Shown: positions 38,586 to 48,525, counted from the stretch's first letter. The stretch is DNA of 64,000 bases from Nitrosomonas marina (GCF_900111605.1 NZ_FOIA01000004.1:62001-126000), one strand, 5' to 3'. The notes: a model not told the origin generated them from the sequence alone. Numbers and translations are program-made.

Positions 38586-39980
38586 ATGACCGAATGTAAT
38601 ACAGATGATTGTTTGCATGACGAAGCTGACCTTTCATCCTCAGAACACATAACCAATAATCTGGTTGAACAGACCAGTCGTTGCGTCTCATGCGGTTTGT
38701 GTTTGCCGCATTGTCCGACTTATCGTTTACTGGAATCCGAAGCCGATTCTCCACGCGGGCGTATTGCGATTATCAATGGCGCTGTTAAGGGCCGTATTCC
38801 GATGAATGAAAAATTCAAATTGCATCTTGACCGATGTCTGGCTTGCCGGACGTGCGAGGCTGTTTGTCCCAATCACGTGGCTTATGGTCAGATAATTGAT
38901 GAAGCACGCAGGATGATCCGGAAATCAGAGACGAATCATGGCGAGGAAAATTCTGCAGAGACCGGCCGGTTGCAGATGTTGCGTTTGTTGAGTACTCTGG
39001 CCATGCGACCGGAATGGTTTGACCGTTTGCGCTGGTTGCTTTATTTGTTTAAGAAAAGTGGCGTATTGTCTGTAATACGCTGGGTGTGGCAGCATGTTTT
39101 TCGAAACCGGTTCGGCATGCAGACTGTATTGACGCAACTGCCGCCGGTGGTTTTTCCTTTTACAGGGAACCAATCCTGGCTCAGTGTTTCATGCACATGG
39201 CGTGATTTTTATCCCGCAACCGGTGAATCAAGGGGCACAGTGGAATTGTTTCTGGGGTGTATCGCGCGTTTAACGGATGCTGCGACATTGAATGCCAGCA
39301 TTTATATACTGAACCGACTTGGTTACAGTGTGCGCGTGCCGTCAACACAAACCTGTTGTGGTGCATTGCATCAGCATGCTGGTGATGCTGAAAAAGCGGC
39401 ACAACTCAGGGATAAAAACATGCAGGCCCTTGGTGCATCAGATGCGATAGCAATCATCAGTGTGGTCTCTGGTTGCGGTGCGCAGCTTAGTGAATATACA
39501 GACACGCTAACAAACAGTAAGGGGAAGAAAGTTGATGGAAATGTTAAATTTCCGGAGATATGCGATATCAGTAAATTTCTGGCAGCTACTCAAGGATGGG
39601 ATCAACTTGCGATTGCACCGTTGACAAAAAAGATAGCTGTTCACGACCCATGCAGCTTACGCCATGTACTGCGGGATCATGATTATCCATATCAAATCAT
39701 ACGAAAAATTCCGGGTGCACAGTTGGTTTTTTTGGCGGATAATGATCAGTGTTGCGGGGCTGCGGGTACGTATTTTATCAGACAACCTGAACTGGCCGGC
39801 AGATTGCTGGATGGTAAAATAAACGCGGTGAAGCAATGCGATGCTGAGATACTGGTCACTTCTAATGTGGGTTGTGCTATGCATATAGCAGCACGGTTGC
39901 GTGAAAGCGGTTCTGAAATTGAGGTAATGCATCCTGTTACATTGTTGGCGCGTCAAATCCAACATCCAACAACTGGATAA
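38586..39980 (+). CDS. glcF: GlcF-like iron-sulfur subunit of glycolate oxidase/heterodisulfide-reductase family
   Basis: 464 residues. Two [4Fe-4S] ferredoxin motifs lie near residues 37-48 (CVSCGLCLPHCP) and 88-99 (CLACRTCEAVCP), followed by two Cys-rich CCG-type motifs, TCCGALHQHAG and QCCGAAGTYFI. This is the GlcF layout. GlcD and GlcE are not adjacent, so partner subunits lie elsewhere or it serves another dehydrogenase such as lactate oxidase. A 270-bp gap upstream carries the promoter. Confidence 0.8.
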   Translation: MTECNTDDCLHDEADLSSSEHITNNLVEQTSRCVSCGLCLPHCPTYRLLESEADSPRGRIAIINGAVKGRIPMNEKFKLHLDRCLACRTCEAVCPNHVAYGQIIDEARRMIRKSETNHGEENSAETGRLQMLRLLSTLAMRPEWFDRLRWLLYLFKKSGVLSVIRWVWQHVFRNRFGMQTVLTQLPPVVFPFTGNQSWLSVSCTWRDFYPATGESRGTVELFLGCIARLTDAATLNASIYILNRLGYSVRVPSTQTCCGALHQHAGDAEKAAQLRDKNMQALGASDAIAIISVVSGCGAQLSEYTDTLTNSKGKKVDGNVKFPEICDISKFLAATQGWDQLAIAPLTKKIAVHDPCSLRHVLRDHDYPYQIIRKIPGAQLVFLADNDQCCGAAGTYFIRQPELAGRLLDGKINAVKQCDAEILVTSNVGCAMHIAARLRESGSEIEVMHPVTLLARQIQHPTTG

Positions 39981-40037
39981 TCAATAATCAAGACCGTTTT
40001 TTTATTTTACAGAACACAAAGCAGAAAGAAGGCGATT

Positions 40038-40661
40038 ATGAATATCGATAAATTAATCATAGGGTTTGATAGCGCGTTGCGGACACTGTTCACTCCAGCG
40101 CACACAGCCAGGTCAGTACCCGGAAGCGATTTGCCGGAGCCTGATTTGACCGTTCCCGAGAAGGATTTGTCAGCTGCTTTGATGCGCATTAATCATGTCG
40201 GTGAAGTCTGTGCTCAGGCACTATATCAGGGACAAAGCCTTACTGCACGCAATGAAGCAGTGCAGCAGACGTTGATGAAAGCAGCGCGCGAAGAAACTGA
40301 ACATCTGGCTTGGACAGAACGGCGAATCGAAGAACTTGGAGGACGAAAAAGCTTTCTGAATCCTTTATGGTATGGTGGTTCGTTTACGATTGGAATGCTG
40401 GCTGGTGTCATGGGTGACAAATGGAATCTGGGATTTCTGGCCGAGACTGAAAAACAAGTGGGCGAGCATTTATCAGGACATCTGCATCGTTTGCCGCAGC
40501 ACGATATCAAAAGTCGCGCCATTGTGGCTCAGATGCAGATTGATGAAGCCAGTCATGCAACAATGGCGTTATCGAATGGCGGTGCGGAGTTGCCTTTACC
40601 GGTTAAATTTGCAATGAAACTTAGTTCCAGCGTGATGACTCAAACAGCTTACTGGGTTTGA
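40038..40661 (+). CDS. coq7: 5-demethoxyubiquinol hydroxylase Coq7
   Basis: Di-iron hydroxylase of ubiquinone synthesis. 207 residues; di-iron ligands are visible as Glu in [18 protein letters not shown], the E-x-x-H in [13 protein letters not shown], Glu in [11 protein letters not shown] and E-x-x-H in IDEASHATM. The protein associates with the membrane. Followed by algH after about 80 bp. Confidence 0.94.
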   Translation: MNIDKLIIGFDSALRTLFTPAHTARSVPGSDLPEPDLTVPEKDLSAALMRINHVGEVCAQALYQGQSLTARNEAVQQTLMKAAREETEHLAWTERRIEELGGRKSFLNPLWYGGSFTIGMLAGVMGDKWNLGFLAETEKQVGEHLSGHLHRLPQHDIKSRAIVAQMQIDEASHATMALSNGGAELPLPVKFAMKLSSSVMTQTAYWV

Positions 40662-40739
40662 GAATTTCTTCAAGCTGCTGAAGTGGCTCGACTCATAAGG
40701 GTCATTAAAAGATCATTAAAAATGGAAAACGAGTTCGCC

Positions 40740-41300
40740 ATGGAAAATATCAACTTAACGCATCATTTCCTGATAGCTATGCCAGCCATGGAGAATTCCT
40801 TTTTTTCCAAAACAGTAACTTATATATGTGAACATAATGAGCGTGGAGCGCTGGGACTGGTCATCAACCGGCCGATGGATTTGTCTCTGACCAATCTGTT
40901 CAAACAATTGAGTATTGAAATCAAAGATCCTTTCCAATATGAATCAATCGTACACTTCGGAGGTCCTGTGCAGATTGACTGTGGTTTTGTTTTGCACCAG
41001 CCGGTTGGAGAGTGGCAGTCTACATTGTCAATAAATGAAAAATTAGGACTCACAACGTCGCTGGATATTTTAAAAGCGATAGCAAGCGCTGAAGGACCGG
41101 ACCAGATACTGGTTGCAATGGGCTATGCTGGCTGGGCTGCTGGTCAGCTTGAGCATGAAATGGCACAGAATGCATGGCTGTCGGTACCGGCTTCACTGAA
41201 TGTCATTTTCGATTTGCCCTCGGAAGAAAGACTGCCAGCGGCGATGAAATTAATTGGCATTGACTACACCCGACTTTCCAATGATGTCGGTCATGCATGA
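40740..41300 (+). CDS. algH: YqgE/AlgH family protein
   Basis: 186 residues from the ATG at 40740 ([18 protein letters not shown]), matching family length; in-frame starts at 40722 and 40683 give extensions not seen in relatives. Signatures: [28 protein letters not shown], and [14 protein letters not shown]. The function is not established. It stands before ruvX and the pyr genes, a conserved arrangement in proteobacteria. Confidence 0.92.
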   Translation: MENINLTHHFLIAMPAMENSFFSKTVTYICEHNERGALGLVINRPMDLSLTNLFKQLSIEIKDPFQYESIVHFGGPVQIDCGFVLHQPVGEWQSTLSINEKLGLTTSLDILKAIASAEGPDQILVAMGYAGWAAGQLEHEMAQNAWLSVPASLNVIFDLPSEERLPAAMKLIGIDYTRLSNDVGHA

Positions 41301-41334
41301 CAAACTGTTGCATGCTCTTTGAAAATTCGGAGAA

Positions 41335-41838
41335 ATGACCGAAAAATCTGCAAATTCATCCAGCTTGATATTTAATACAGGTCAATTGCCTGTAGATTTA
41401 TTAGCACAAGGAACGGTGCTCGCATTTGACTTCGGACAAAAGCGTATTGGTGTTGCTGTCGGAGATACTGCTCTAAGGTTGGCGCATCCGCTGACAACCA
41501 TTGACAGCGAGAAAAACGAACAGCGTTTTGTTCTGATTGGCTCGTTAATTGAGAACTGGCAACCGGTATTATTGGTGGTCGGGCTGCCCAGTTACATGGA
41601 TGGTTCCGCACATGAGATGACACGACTGAGCCAGCGTTTTGCGCGTCGTTTGGCAGGGCGCTTTAACATTCGAGTGCTTTTGGTGGATGAGCGCTTAACT
41701 TCCAAAACAGCGTCTGCCGCTTTGCAACAAGCAGGGGTATCAATCAGAAAACAGAGACAATACTTGGATCAGGTTGCTGCACAGCATATACTTCAGTCTT
41801 TTTTTGATGAAAACTATGTGCAACATACCACTGCCTGA
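41335..41838 (+). CDS. ruvX: Putative pre-16S rRNA nuclease / Holliday junction resolvase-like YqgF
   Basis: 167 residues of RNase H-like fold: TVLAFDFGQKRIGVAVGD near the N-terminus with the first catalytic Asp, VVGLPSYMDGS, and VDERLTSKTASAAL with the later acidic residue. In E. coli YqgF acts in 16S rRNA 5'-end maturation. It overlaps the start of pyrR by about 20 bp, indicating coupling. Confidence 0.94.
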   Translation: MTEKSANSSSLIFNTGQLPVDLLAQGTVLAFDFGQKRIGVAVGDTALRLAHPLTTIDSEKNEQRFVLIGSLIENWQPVLLVVGLPSYMDGSAHEMTRLSQRFARRLAGRFNIRVLLVDERLTSKTASAALQQAGVSIRKQRQYLDQVAAQHILQSFFDENYVQHTTA

Positions 41839-42364
41839 CGCGGAGAATCTGTTTGATCGACTGATTGATCAGATTCGTGCCGACAGCGACAACTATTCTG
41901 CCTTAATCGGGATACATACCGGTGGAGCCTGGCTGGCCGAACGCCTGCATCATGAGCTTTCAGCAGCGCAATCCCTGGAACCGCTGGGGCTGCTCAGCGT
42001 ATCGTTCTATCGCGATGATTTTGATAGAATCGGCCTGCATGCGCAGGTCAAACCTTCTGAAATCCCGTTTAATGTCAATGGCGCGCATATTTTGCTGGTT
42101 GATGATGTTTTACAAACCGGACGTACTATACGTGCGGCCATCAATGAACTGTTCGATTACGGCAGACCGGCATCCATAAAACTGGCAACTCTCGTTGATC
42201 GTGGGGACCGGGAACTACCCATTTGCGCGCAGTATACCGGAACTGAACTTCACCTGCCTGAAGAAAAGATTTTAGTGTTTAACCGTGACTTCCAGGGACG
42301 ATTTAGTCTCAGTCTGGAAAATAAGAAAGGTGTGGTAAACGGTGGGGAAAATTTGCCGGCATGA
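41816..42364 (+). CDS. pyrR: PyrR: pyr operon regulator / uracil phosphoribosyltransferase
   Basis: 182 residues. The PRPP-binding loop is [18 protein letters not shown], with FNVNGAHI just before it and [17 protein letters not shown] after it, all PyrR-type. The start is placed at 41816 ([13 protein letters not shown]); an in-frame ATG at 41807 adds three residues. It precedes pyrB and overlaps it by four bases. PyrR of this group may act mainly as uracil phosphoribosyltransferase; no attenuator hairpin is obvious before pyrB. Confidence 0.93.
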   Translation: MCNIPLPDAENLFDRLIDQIRADSDNYSALIGIHTGGAWLAERLHHELSAAQSLEPLGLLSVSFYRDDFDRIGLHAQVKPSEIPFNVNGAHILLVDDVLQTGRTIRAAINELFDYGRPASIKLATLVDRGDRELPICAQYTGTELHLPEEKILVFNRDFQGRFSLSLENKKGVVNGGENLPA

Positions 42365-43320
42365 TCAATCGAAATCCGCAATTGAATAAGCACCGCAAGC
42401 TCCAGCATCTGCTGACAACGGAAGGCCTTCCGGCAGAGATTCTTTTGCAGATACTGGATACAGCTGAGACATTTGTGGGAGTGACCGAGCGGGATGTCAA
42501 AAAAGTACCATTGCTACGCGGAAAATCAATTTTCAATCTTTTCTTCGAACCCAGTACACGTACACGGACAACTTTTGAAATCGCTGCCAAGCGATTGTCC
42601 GCCGATGTGTTTAATTTGAATATAGCGGTTTCAGCGCAGTCTAAGGGCGAGACCTTGCTTGATACGGTGAATAATCTGGCAGCCATGGACGCCGATATGT
42701 TTGTTGTACGGCATTCACAAAGCGGGGCTGCGCATCTGATAGCAAAACATGCGCGGCCCGGTATTCATGTTATTAACGCCGGCGATGGCCGTCATGCACA
42801 TCCGACACAGGCGTTGCTTGATATGTTTACAATTCGTCGCTTTAAGCACGAGTTTCACAATCTGCGTGTTGCCATTGTAGGCGATATTCTGCATTCAAGA
42901 GTAGCGCGTTCCCAAATTCATGCATTGACCACTCTTGGCGTTCCAGAAGTGCGCGTGATTGCCCCGAAAACCCTGTTGCCCAGTAGGGTGGAACGTCTTG
43001 GTGTACATGTGTTTCATGATATGAGAAGCGGACTTAAAGATGTCGATGTTTTGATGATGCTGCGATTGCAAAAGGAACGAATGCAGGGCGCATATTTGCC
43101 GAGTTCTGAAGAATATTTCAAGAACTACGGGCTAACGCCGGAGAAATTGTCAATGGCCAGACCCGATGCGATCGTCATGCATCCAGGACCGATGAACCGT
43201 GGTGTGGAAATTGATTCATCAGTTGCTGATGGCGGCCAGTCAGTCATTTTACCGCAAGTAACGTTCGGCATTGCGATTCGTATGGCGGTGATGTCAATTC
43301 TGGCAGGCCAGCAAGTTTAG
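42361..43320 (+). CDS. pyrB: Aspartate carbamoyltransferase catalytic chain
   Basis: PyrB condenses carbamoyl phosphate with aspartate in pyrimidine synthesis. 319 residues: [18 protein letters not shown] (carbamoyl-phosphate loop), [16 protein letters not shown], and [12 protein letters not shown]. The pyrB-pyrX pair downstream (dihydroorotase-like pseudoenzyme) indicates the large class A type complex known from Pseudomonas, in which the pseudo-dihydroorotase is a structural partner. Confidence 0.96.
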   Translation: MINRNPQLNKHRKLQHLLTTEGLPAEILLQILDTAETFVGVTERDVKKVPLLRGKSIFNLFFEPSTRTRTTFEIAAKRLSADVFNLNIAVSAQSKGETLLDTVNNLAAMDADMFVVRHSQSGAAHLIAKHARPGIHVINAGDGRHAHPTQALLDMFTIRRFKHEFHNLRVAIVGDILHSRVARSQIHALTTLGVPEVRVIAPKTLLPSRVERLGVHVFHDMRSGLKDVDVLMMLRLQKERMQGAYLPSSEEYFKNYGLTPEKLSMARPDAIVMHPGPMNRGVEIDSSVADGGQSVILPQVTFGIAIRMAVMSILAGQQV

Positions 43321-43353
43321 CAATCTAAAACTATATAGAAAAACAGTGTTCAG

Positions 43354-44634
43354 ATGAAAATTCACATCAGAAATGGCCGTTTGATTGATCCTGGTACAGG
43401 TATGGACGCGATTCTGGATGTCTTTGTTGCTTCGGGTAAAATTCTTGCTGTTGGGGAGCCGCCTGCAGCATTTCAGCCGGATAATATTATCGAGGCCGAT
43501 GGCTTGGTAGTGTGTCCGGGTCTGGTTGATATGTCGGTGCGTCTGCGCGAACCGGGTCTGGAATATATGGCGACTCTGGAATCGGAAATGAATGCCGCCG
43601 TGGCTGGTGGTGTAACCAGTTTTGCCTGTCCACCGGATACCGATCCACCGTTGGATGAGCCCGGTTTGGTGGAAATGCTCAAGCACCGTGCCAAAAACCT
43701 GAATCAGGCCCATGTTTATCCTGTAGGTGCGTTAACACAGGGACTACTGGGCGAACATTTAACAGAAATGGCGGAATTACGCGATGCGGGGTGTGTTGTA
43801 TTCGGGCAACCCGATGGCATGATAGCCAACCTGAGGATATTAATGCAGGCAATGCAGTATGCATCGACATTTGGTTTCAGTGTGTGGCTGAGCCCACAGG
43901 ATATGAATCTGGCTCACGAAGGCGTTGCGCACGATGGCGAAGTTGCTACCCGCCTGGGCTTGCCGGTTATACCGGTATGCGCGGAAACAATTGCAATTTC
44001 GAATATCATTCTGCTGGCAAAAGTGGTGGACGTGCATATTCATCTCTGCAGAATTTCAAGTGCCGAAGGTCTGGCAATGGTGCGCGCTGCCAAACAACAA
44101 GGTTTGTCGATCACCTGTGATGTATCGATCAATCATCTTCATTTATCGGATATGGATATCGATTATTTCGATGCTAATTGTCACATTATTCCACCTTTGC
44201 GAAACATCAGTGACCGTAATGCATTGCGCAATGCATTGTGGGATGGAACAATAGACGCAATCTGCTCAGATCATGCACCGGTTGACGAAGACGCTAAGAT
44301 GCTGCCGTTTGGTCAGGCGGAAACTGGCGCGACAGGTGTGGAATTATTGCTGCCGCTTACTTTAAAATATGGCATGGAAATGAAGCGTCCGCTTGTTGAA
44401 GTACTGGCTGCGATTACGAACAAGCCTGCTGCAGTATTGGGTATAGATGCAGGACATTTAACACCGGGCGCGTCAGCGGATCTATGCATTTTCGATTCGG
44501 AGACTTATTGGAAAGTGACAGCAGACGCATTATTGAGCCAGGGAAAGAATACACCGTTTTTGGGCATGGAAGTGCCAGGAAAAGTCAGGTATACATTAAT
44601 CAATGGTAACATTGTCTACCAATCAAAGCTTTAA
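43354..44634 (+). CDS. pyrX: Dihydroorotase-like protein PyrX, probably inactive
   Basis: 426 residues of the dihydroorotase/allantoinase fold, with VCPGLVDMSVRLREPG near 53-68. Active enzymes have a His-x-His pair in this position; here Ser61 and Arg63 replace the two metal-binding His residues, and the loss makes catalysis unlikely. The later CSDHAPVDEDAK motif is retained. It follows pyrB by 33 bp, so it probably acts as the structural subunit of aspartate carbamoyltransferase, and an active PyrC must lie elsewhere. Confidence 0.88.
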   Translation: MKIHIRNGRLIDPGTGMDAILDVFVASGKILAVGEPPAAFQPDNIIEADGLVVCPGLVDMSVRLREPGLEYMATLESEMNAAVAGGVTSFACPPDTDPPLDEPGLVEMLKHRAKNLNQAHVYPVGALTQGLLGEHLTEMAELRDAGCVVFGQPDGMIANLRILMQAMQYASTFGFSVWLSPQDMNLAHEGVAHDGEVATRLGLPVIPVCAETIAISNIILLAKVVDVHIHLCRISSAEGLAMVRAAKQQGLSITCDVSINHLHLSDMDIDYFDANCHIIPPLRNISDRNALRNALWDGTIDAICSDHAPVDEDAKMLPFGQAETGATGVELLLPLTLKYGMEMKRPLVEVLAAITNKPAAVLGIDAGHLTPGASADLCIFDSETYWKVTADALLSQGKNTPFLGMEVPGKVRYTLINGNIVYQSKL

Positions 44635-44667
44635 CCCTAAATCGTTAACGAAATTTAACTCCAGCAT

Positions 44668-46794
44668 ATGAATATGTCATCTAATCCATTACTCGATTTT
44701 TCGGGATTGCCCCGTTTTGATGAAATCAATACAGCACATGTAACGCCTGCAATTGAAACCTTGCTGACTGAAAACAGATCAACTATGGACAGCATTCGCA
44801 ACGACCCCAACGCACCCACTTGGCAAACATTTGTGCAACCCATGGTGGATGCCAGTGAACGTCTATCGCGTGCCTGGGGACAGGTTTCACATTTGAATGC
44901 GGTCATGAATACGCCCGAGTTGCGTGAAGTCTACAATAAGAATCTGCCGCTGATCACCCAGTTTTACGCGGAGCTTTCTCAGGATCAGCGTTTGTTCGAT
45001 AAATTCAAGCAATTGCGGGCAGGTGCCGAGTTCGACATGCTCAGTCCGGCGCGCAAAAAAATTATTGAAAATGAGCTCAGGGATTTTCGTCTGGGAGGAG
45101 CGGAACTGCCGCCGGAGAAGAAACAGCGTTTTCTCAAGATTCAGGAGACTCTGTCGGAGTTATCGTCAAAATTCAACGATAATCTACTTGATGCTACCAA
45201 TGCTTTTTCATTAGTGATAGAAAATCAGGAAGAAATTTCCGGTATACCGGAAGACGTATTGCATACCGCGAAGCAACTGGCCGAGAAGGATTCAAAAAAA
45301 GGCTGGAAATTTACCTTGCATATGCCATCGTATCTGCCCATACAGCAGTATGCGGATAATCGTGCCTTGCGTGAAAAAATGTATCATGCGTTTTATACCC
45401 GTGCCAGCGAGTTTAGCAAGCCGAACAGCGAGTCGTCAGACACAAGCTGGGACAATATGCCAATAATTAAAAAAATACTTGAATTGCGAGAAGAAGAGGC
45501 GAAGCTGTTAGGGTACAACAATTTTGCGGAAGTATCGCTGGCCCCCAAAATGGCTACATCGCCAGAGCAGGTACTGGGTTTTCTCCGCGAACTGGCTGCC
45601 AAGGCCAAGCCTTATGCCGAGAAAGACCTGCAGGAACTGCAGCAGTTTGCAACAGAAACGCTGGGCTTGCCGAAGCTGGAGGCCTGGGATATTCCGTATG
45701 CCAGTGAGAAACTGCGTCAGGCGCGATACGCATTTTCAGATCAGGAAGTCAAACAGTATTTCCCTGAAGACAAGGTTTTGCCGGGCATGTTCAAGCTTGT
45801 TGAAGCGTTGTACCGTATCTCGATTGTACCTGCTGATTCCATAGAACTCGAACAAACGGTGCAATACTGGCATCCCGATGTCAAATTGTTCGACATTTTC
45901 GATGCCAGTGGTGACCTGATAGGACGGTTTTATATTGATTTGTATGCGCGTGATACCAAGCGCGGCGGGGCCTGGATGGATGGTGCGATTGCACGTCGAC
46001 GTATTGATTGCGAGCGCGGCGGTCATGTGGTGCAGATACCCGTCGCCTATCTGACCTGCAATTTTTCAGGGCCAGTTTCGATCAATGGTCAGCAAAGACC
46101 GGCGCTGTTTACGCATAATGAGGTGATTGTGCTGTTTCACGAGTTTGGTCACGGCCTGCATCACTTGCTAACCCAAGTGGACGATCTGAGTGTTTCCGGT
46201 ATTAACGGTGTTGAGTGGGATGCAGTGGAGCTGCCCAGCCAGTTTATGGAAAATTTTTGCTGGGAATGGGATGTACTAAAGGAGATGACGCGGCATGTCG
46301 AAACCGGGGAACCGTTGCCGCGGACGCTGTTTGATAAAATGCTGGCAGCCAAGAATTTCCAGAGCGGTATGCAAATGGTGCGCCAGATAGAGTTTGCCCT
46401 GTTTGATATGCATTTACATTATGATTTCGACCCTCACGGTGATAAATCCGTATTGCAGTTGCTGGACGAGGTGCGTCAGGAAGTGGCCGTTATTACGCCG
46501 CCTGCATATAATCGATTTCCTAACAGCTTTGCGCATATCTTTGGTGGTGGTTATGCGGCAGGCTATTACAGCTATAAATGGGCAGAGGTGCTGTCGGCGG
46601 ATGCTTACGGTCTGTTTGAGGAAAATGCATCGAACAATTCAATCGGAGTGATGGACGCGAAAACCGGCTCCCGCTTTAGAGATGAGATTCTGGCCATGGG
46701 TGGCAGCCGGCCAGCACTCGAATCATTCGTGGCTTTTCGCGGCCGTGAACCGCAGATGGATGCGCTGTTGCGTCATAACGGAATGACGGTATGA
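44668..46794 (+). CDS. prlC: Oligopeptidase A (M3 metallopeptidase)
   Basis: 708-residue cytoplasmic zinc peptidase that degrades short peptides such as cleaved signal peptides. The zinc motif VLFHEFGHGLHHLL (HExxH) lies near residue 491, with a third ligand Glu in the NGVEWDAVELPSQFMEN region. Length is close to the family norm. It follows pyrX by about 30 bp and may be cotranscribed. Confidence 0.95.
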   Translation: MNMSSNPLLDFSGLPRFDEINTAHVTPAIETLLTENRSTMDSIRNDPNAPTWQTFVQPMVDASERLSRAWGQVSHLNAVMNTPELREVYNKNLPLITQFYAELSQDQRLFDKFKQLRAGAEFDMLSPARKKIIENELRDFRLGGAELPPEKKQRFLKIQETLSELSSKFNDNLLDATNAFSLVIENQEEISGIPEDVLHTAKQLAEKDSKKGWKFTLHMPSYLPIQQYADNRALREKMYHAFYTRASEFSKPNSESSDTSWDNMPIIKKILELREEEAKLLGYNNFAEVSLAPKMATSPEQVLGFLRELAAKAKPYAEKDLQELQQFATETLGLPKLEAWDIPYASEKLRQARYAFSDQEVKQYFPEDKVLPGMFKLVEALYRISIVPADSIELEQTVQYWHPDVKLFDIFDASGDLIGRFYIDLYARDTKRGGAWMDGAIARRRIDCERGGHVVQIPVAYLTCNFSGPVSINGQQRPALFTHNEVIVLFHEFGHGLHHLLTQVDDLSVSGINGVEWDAVELPSQFMENFCWEWDVLKEMTRHVETGEPLPRTLFDKMLAAKNFQSGMQMVRQIEFALFDMHLHYDFDPHGDKSVLQLLDEVRQEVAVITPPAYNRFPNSFAHIFGGGYAAGYYSYKWAEVLSADAYGLFEENASNNSIGVMDAKTGSRFRDEILAMGGSRPALESFVAFRGREPQMDALLRHNGMTV

Positions 46795-46821
46795 TTCCGA
46801 TATGTATGGACACGCTTGGAC

Positions 46822-46849
46822 ATAGGACTGCATTAGATGCAGTTCCTAT
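46822..46849. terminator. Hairpin between convergent prlC and crcB
   Basis: ATAGGACTGCAT and ATGCAGTTCCTAT form a nearly perfect stem (one bulged base) with a TAG loop, placed between the ends of two convergent genes. No long T run follows, so its efficiency as an intrinsic terminator is uncertain. Confidence 0.45.
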
Positions 46850-46851
46850 AT

Positions 46852-47232
46852 TCAGGTTAGTTGCCGTACCAGCGCCATGCCGGCAAATAATGCACCGATT
46901 GACAATACAACGGAAGATGAGCCATACATAAACGCTGTTACCAGGTTTCCACGTTCATACAGTGTCGCGATATCGAGCGAGAATGTGGAGAATGTCGTAA
47001 ATCCGCCAAGAAACCCTGTTACGAAGAACAGACGCAGCACCTCCGGTGGCTGCCAAAAATGTGCAAACAAGGCAATCAATAGCCCCATTATAAATGAACC
47101 GGAAATGTTTACAGTTAATGTTCCCCATGGAAAATGATGGCCGAATAAATGTGCTGCAGTCAGGCTGACACCGTAACGTGAAATGGCCCCCAGGGCACCA
47201 CCCGCACCGATGGCTGCGATTGTTACAAGCAT
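46852..47232 (-). CDS. crcB: Fluoride channel CrcB/Fluc
   Basis: 126 residues with four membrane helices; forms a dual-topology dimer that exports fluoride. Signatures: GGALGAISRYGVSL at the N-terminus and GFLGGFTTFSTFSLD in the third helix, including the Phe-rich fluoride track. No fluoride riboswitch is apparent upstream of its start in the 47233-47290 region. Confidence 0.93.
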   Translation of the reverse strand: MLVTIAAIGAGGALGAISRYGVSLTAAHLFGHHFPWGTLTVNISGSFIMGLLIALFAHFWQPPEVLRLFFVTGFLGGFTTFSTFSLDIATLYERGNLVTAFMYGSSSVVLSIGALFAGMALVRQLT

Positions 47233-47423
47233 TTTGAATTCAGGAACCGGCTGAGTTTGATAATGAAAAATTACAGTTGTATAAAAAAGCTGCGTTTGTC
47301 TGTCAAATTATACCGATAACGCCAGTTGTTGAGTAGATTGCGATACTGATCAAAGCAATTATGACTGTCGTGAAATTTGACAACTGTTAATTGGCACGAG
47401 AATGATTATACGAAGTAGCAGGG

Positions 47424-47600
47424 TCATTTCTGCTCTATTTGGATTTTTGCTTCCGTGTCGGCAATATGCCTGAGTCCCCAGTGACTGGCAGCTTTAAGCA
47501 CAGGGAGCAGTGAATGGCCTTTTCCGGTCAGTTAGGATATTTGTGGGTATTTTCTCAGGGGAGGCTTGAAATTCGCTGTACGTTTGTTTGCCAGCAAGTG
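47424..47600 (-). pseudogene. Remnant of an HxlR-family transcriptional regulator
   Basis: On the minus strand, one reading frame gives NFKPPLRKYPQIS, a stop, and then LTGKGHSLLPVLKAASHWGLRHIAD, ending in a TGA at 47426-47424. The order PP..Y..LT..G..L.PVL.A...WG.RH is the C-terminal pattern of HxlR-type winged-helix regulators. The in-frame stop and the lack of an N-terminal half mark it as decayed. Confidence 0.45.
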
Positions 47601-47863
47601 CAACCCGGATTATTAGCAGCGTTTACTTATTGCCGATGATTTCAAGCGTATTGGTTATCGGGCATGGCGAATCGCATGGTGGGCATTATTATGGGCATAT
47701 CATGGTTCTTTTTCATAATTCGAACATAAACCCATGGAATTTGAAGTGTAGCTATAAAGTAACGGTGATCTGATTGTATGGCGGCATGAATGCGATACTG
47801 AAATTTGATTGTGAAAAAGCCTGCTTTGGTTGCGAGTCTCTTTGAAGTCCCGGATCATACAGA
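47601..47863. other. Intergenic stretch with no convincing gene
   Basis: Together with the HxlR remnant and the crcB leader it makes a gene-poor region of about 630 bp. One plus-strand frame near 47615-47720 has a hydrophobic run with MVGIIMG, weakly like a membrane transporter, but it contains stops. It looks like a decayed accessory site. Confidence 0.4.
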
Positions 47864-48349
47864 TCAATAGGGTTTTTTACGAACTCCCAACCTGTAAAGC
47901 ATAAACGACAGTACATATTCTAGTACAAAAAAAACAGCAACCAGATAAACAATATCCAGAGCAGTTAATCGAAACGTCTGTATGACGAGTATTGCAGGAA
48001 CCAGAGATTCGGGGACCTGGTCCAGCAGCGGTGCCATTGAGCTTGGTGGCAATCTGAGTCGCCGTTTGATGAAGCTCGAAAACAGATCGCCGCTCATGGC
48101 GCCTGCCGCGATCAGAAGCCCTGTTTTGATTTCATAACCCATCCACCATCCGAGAAGGCTGGTGATTACCAGTGAGCTGATCAAGCCGCGCCAGGTTTTG
48201 GTGTTTCCGAACAACCGATTATTGCCGGTCAGGCAGTAACCGCAATCAACCGGTCGTTTCCATCTGTTCTGGACCAGATAGCGTACCATAATCGGCGCGC
48301 CGTTGGCCGCGATAATCAGGATGAGCAGTTGTACAAAAGGGCTATCCAT
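47864..48349 (-). CDS. CDP-archaeol synthase family membrane protein
   Basis: About 161 residues, mostly hydrophobic, of the CarS/DUF46 family: LIIAANGAPIMVRYL, GNTKTWRGLISS, and GDLFSSFIKRRLRLPPSS are the family motifs. Archaeal members transfer CMP to archaetidic lipids; the bacterial members have unproved roles, possibly CTP-dependent activation of an unusual phospholipid. ATG at 48349 is chosen (MDSPFVQLL); a TTG at 48373 is possible. It is divergent from the PEP-CTERM gene. Confidence 0.72.
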   Translation of the reverse strand: MDSPFVQLLILIIAANGAPIMVRYLVQNRWKRPVDCGYCLTGNNRLFGNTKTWRGLISSLVITSLLGWWMGYEIKTGLLIAAGAMSGDLFSSFIKRRLRLPPSSMAPLLDQVPESLVPAILVIQTFRLTALDIVYLVAVFFVLEYVLSFMLYRLGVRKKPY

Positions 48350-48504
48350 TTTATTTCTGAATTCGTGAATCAAAAATTTGCAGTCGTGTCCTTCGGCAAG
48401 CCGCCGATGTCCTGAACAGCGGTTGCATGCGGTGGTATGATACGATAATTCAGCAGGTCGTTTGTTGACGAGATTCGGTGCTTTGAGGAAACCCCCTGTT
48501 AGCT

Positions 48505-48525
48505 ATGTCGGAATTTTTTACACAT
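48505..48525 (+). promoter_or_regulatory. Candidate enhancer (upstream activator) site, copy 2
   Basis: ATGTCG-GAATTTTTT-ACACAT; shares ATGTCG, internal AA and TT and ACAC with the 21-mer at 12658-12678. Centred about 84 bp upstream of the -24 element of the sigma-54 promoter at 48597. The position is typical of enhancer-binding activator sites. Only two copies are available in this window. Confidence 0.5.

Noticed and set aside
47615..47720. Possible peptide-transporter fragment (MVGIIMG hydrophobic stretch)
   Set aside because: Too short and interrupted by stops; the similarity is only to generic membrane segments.
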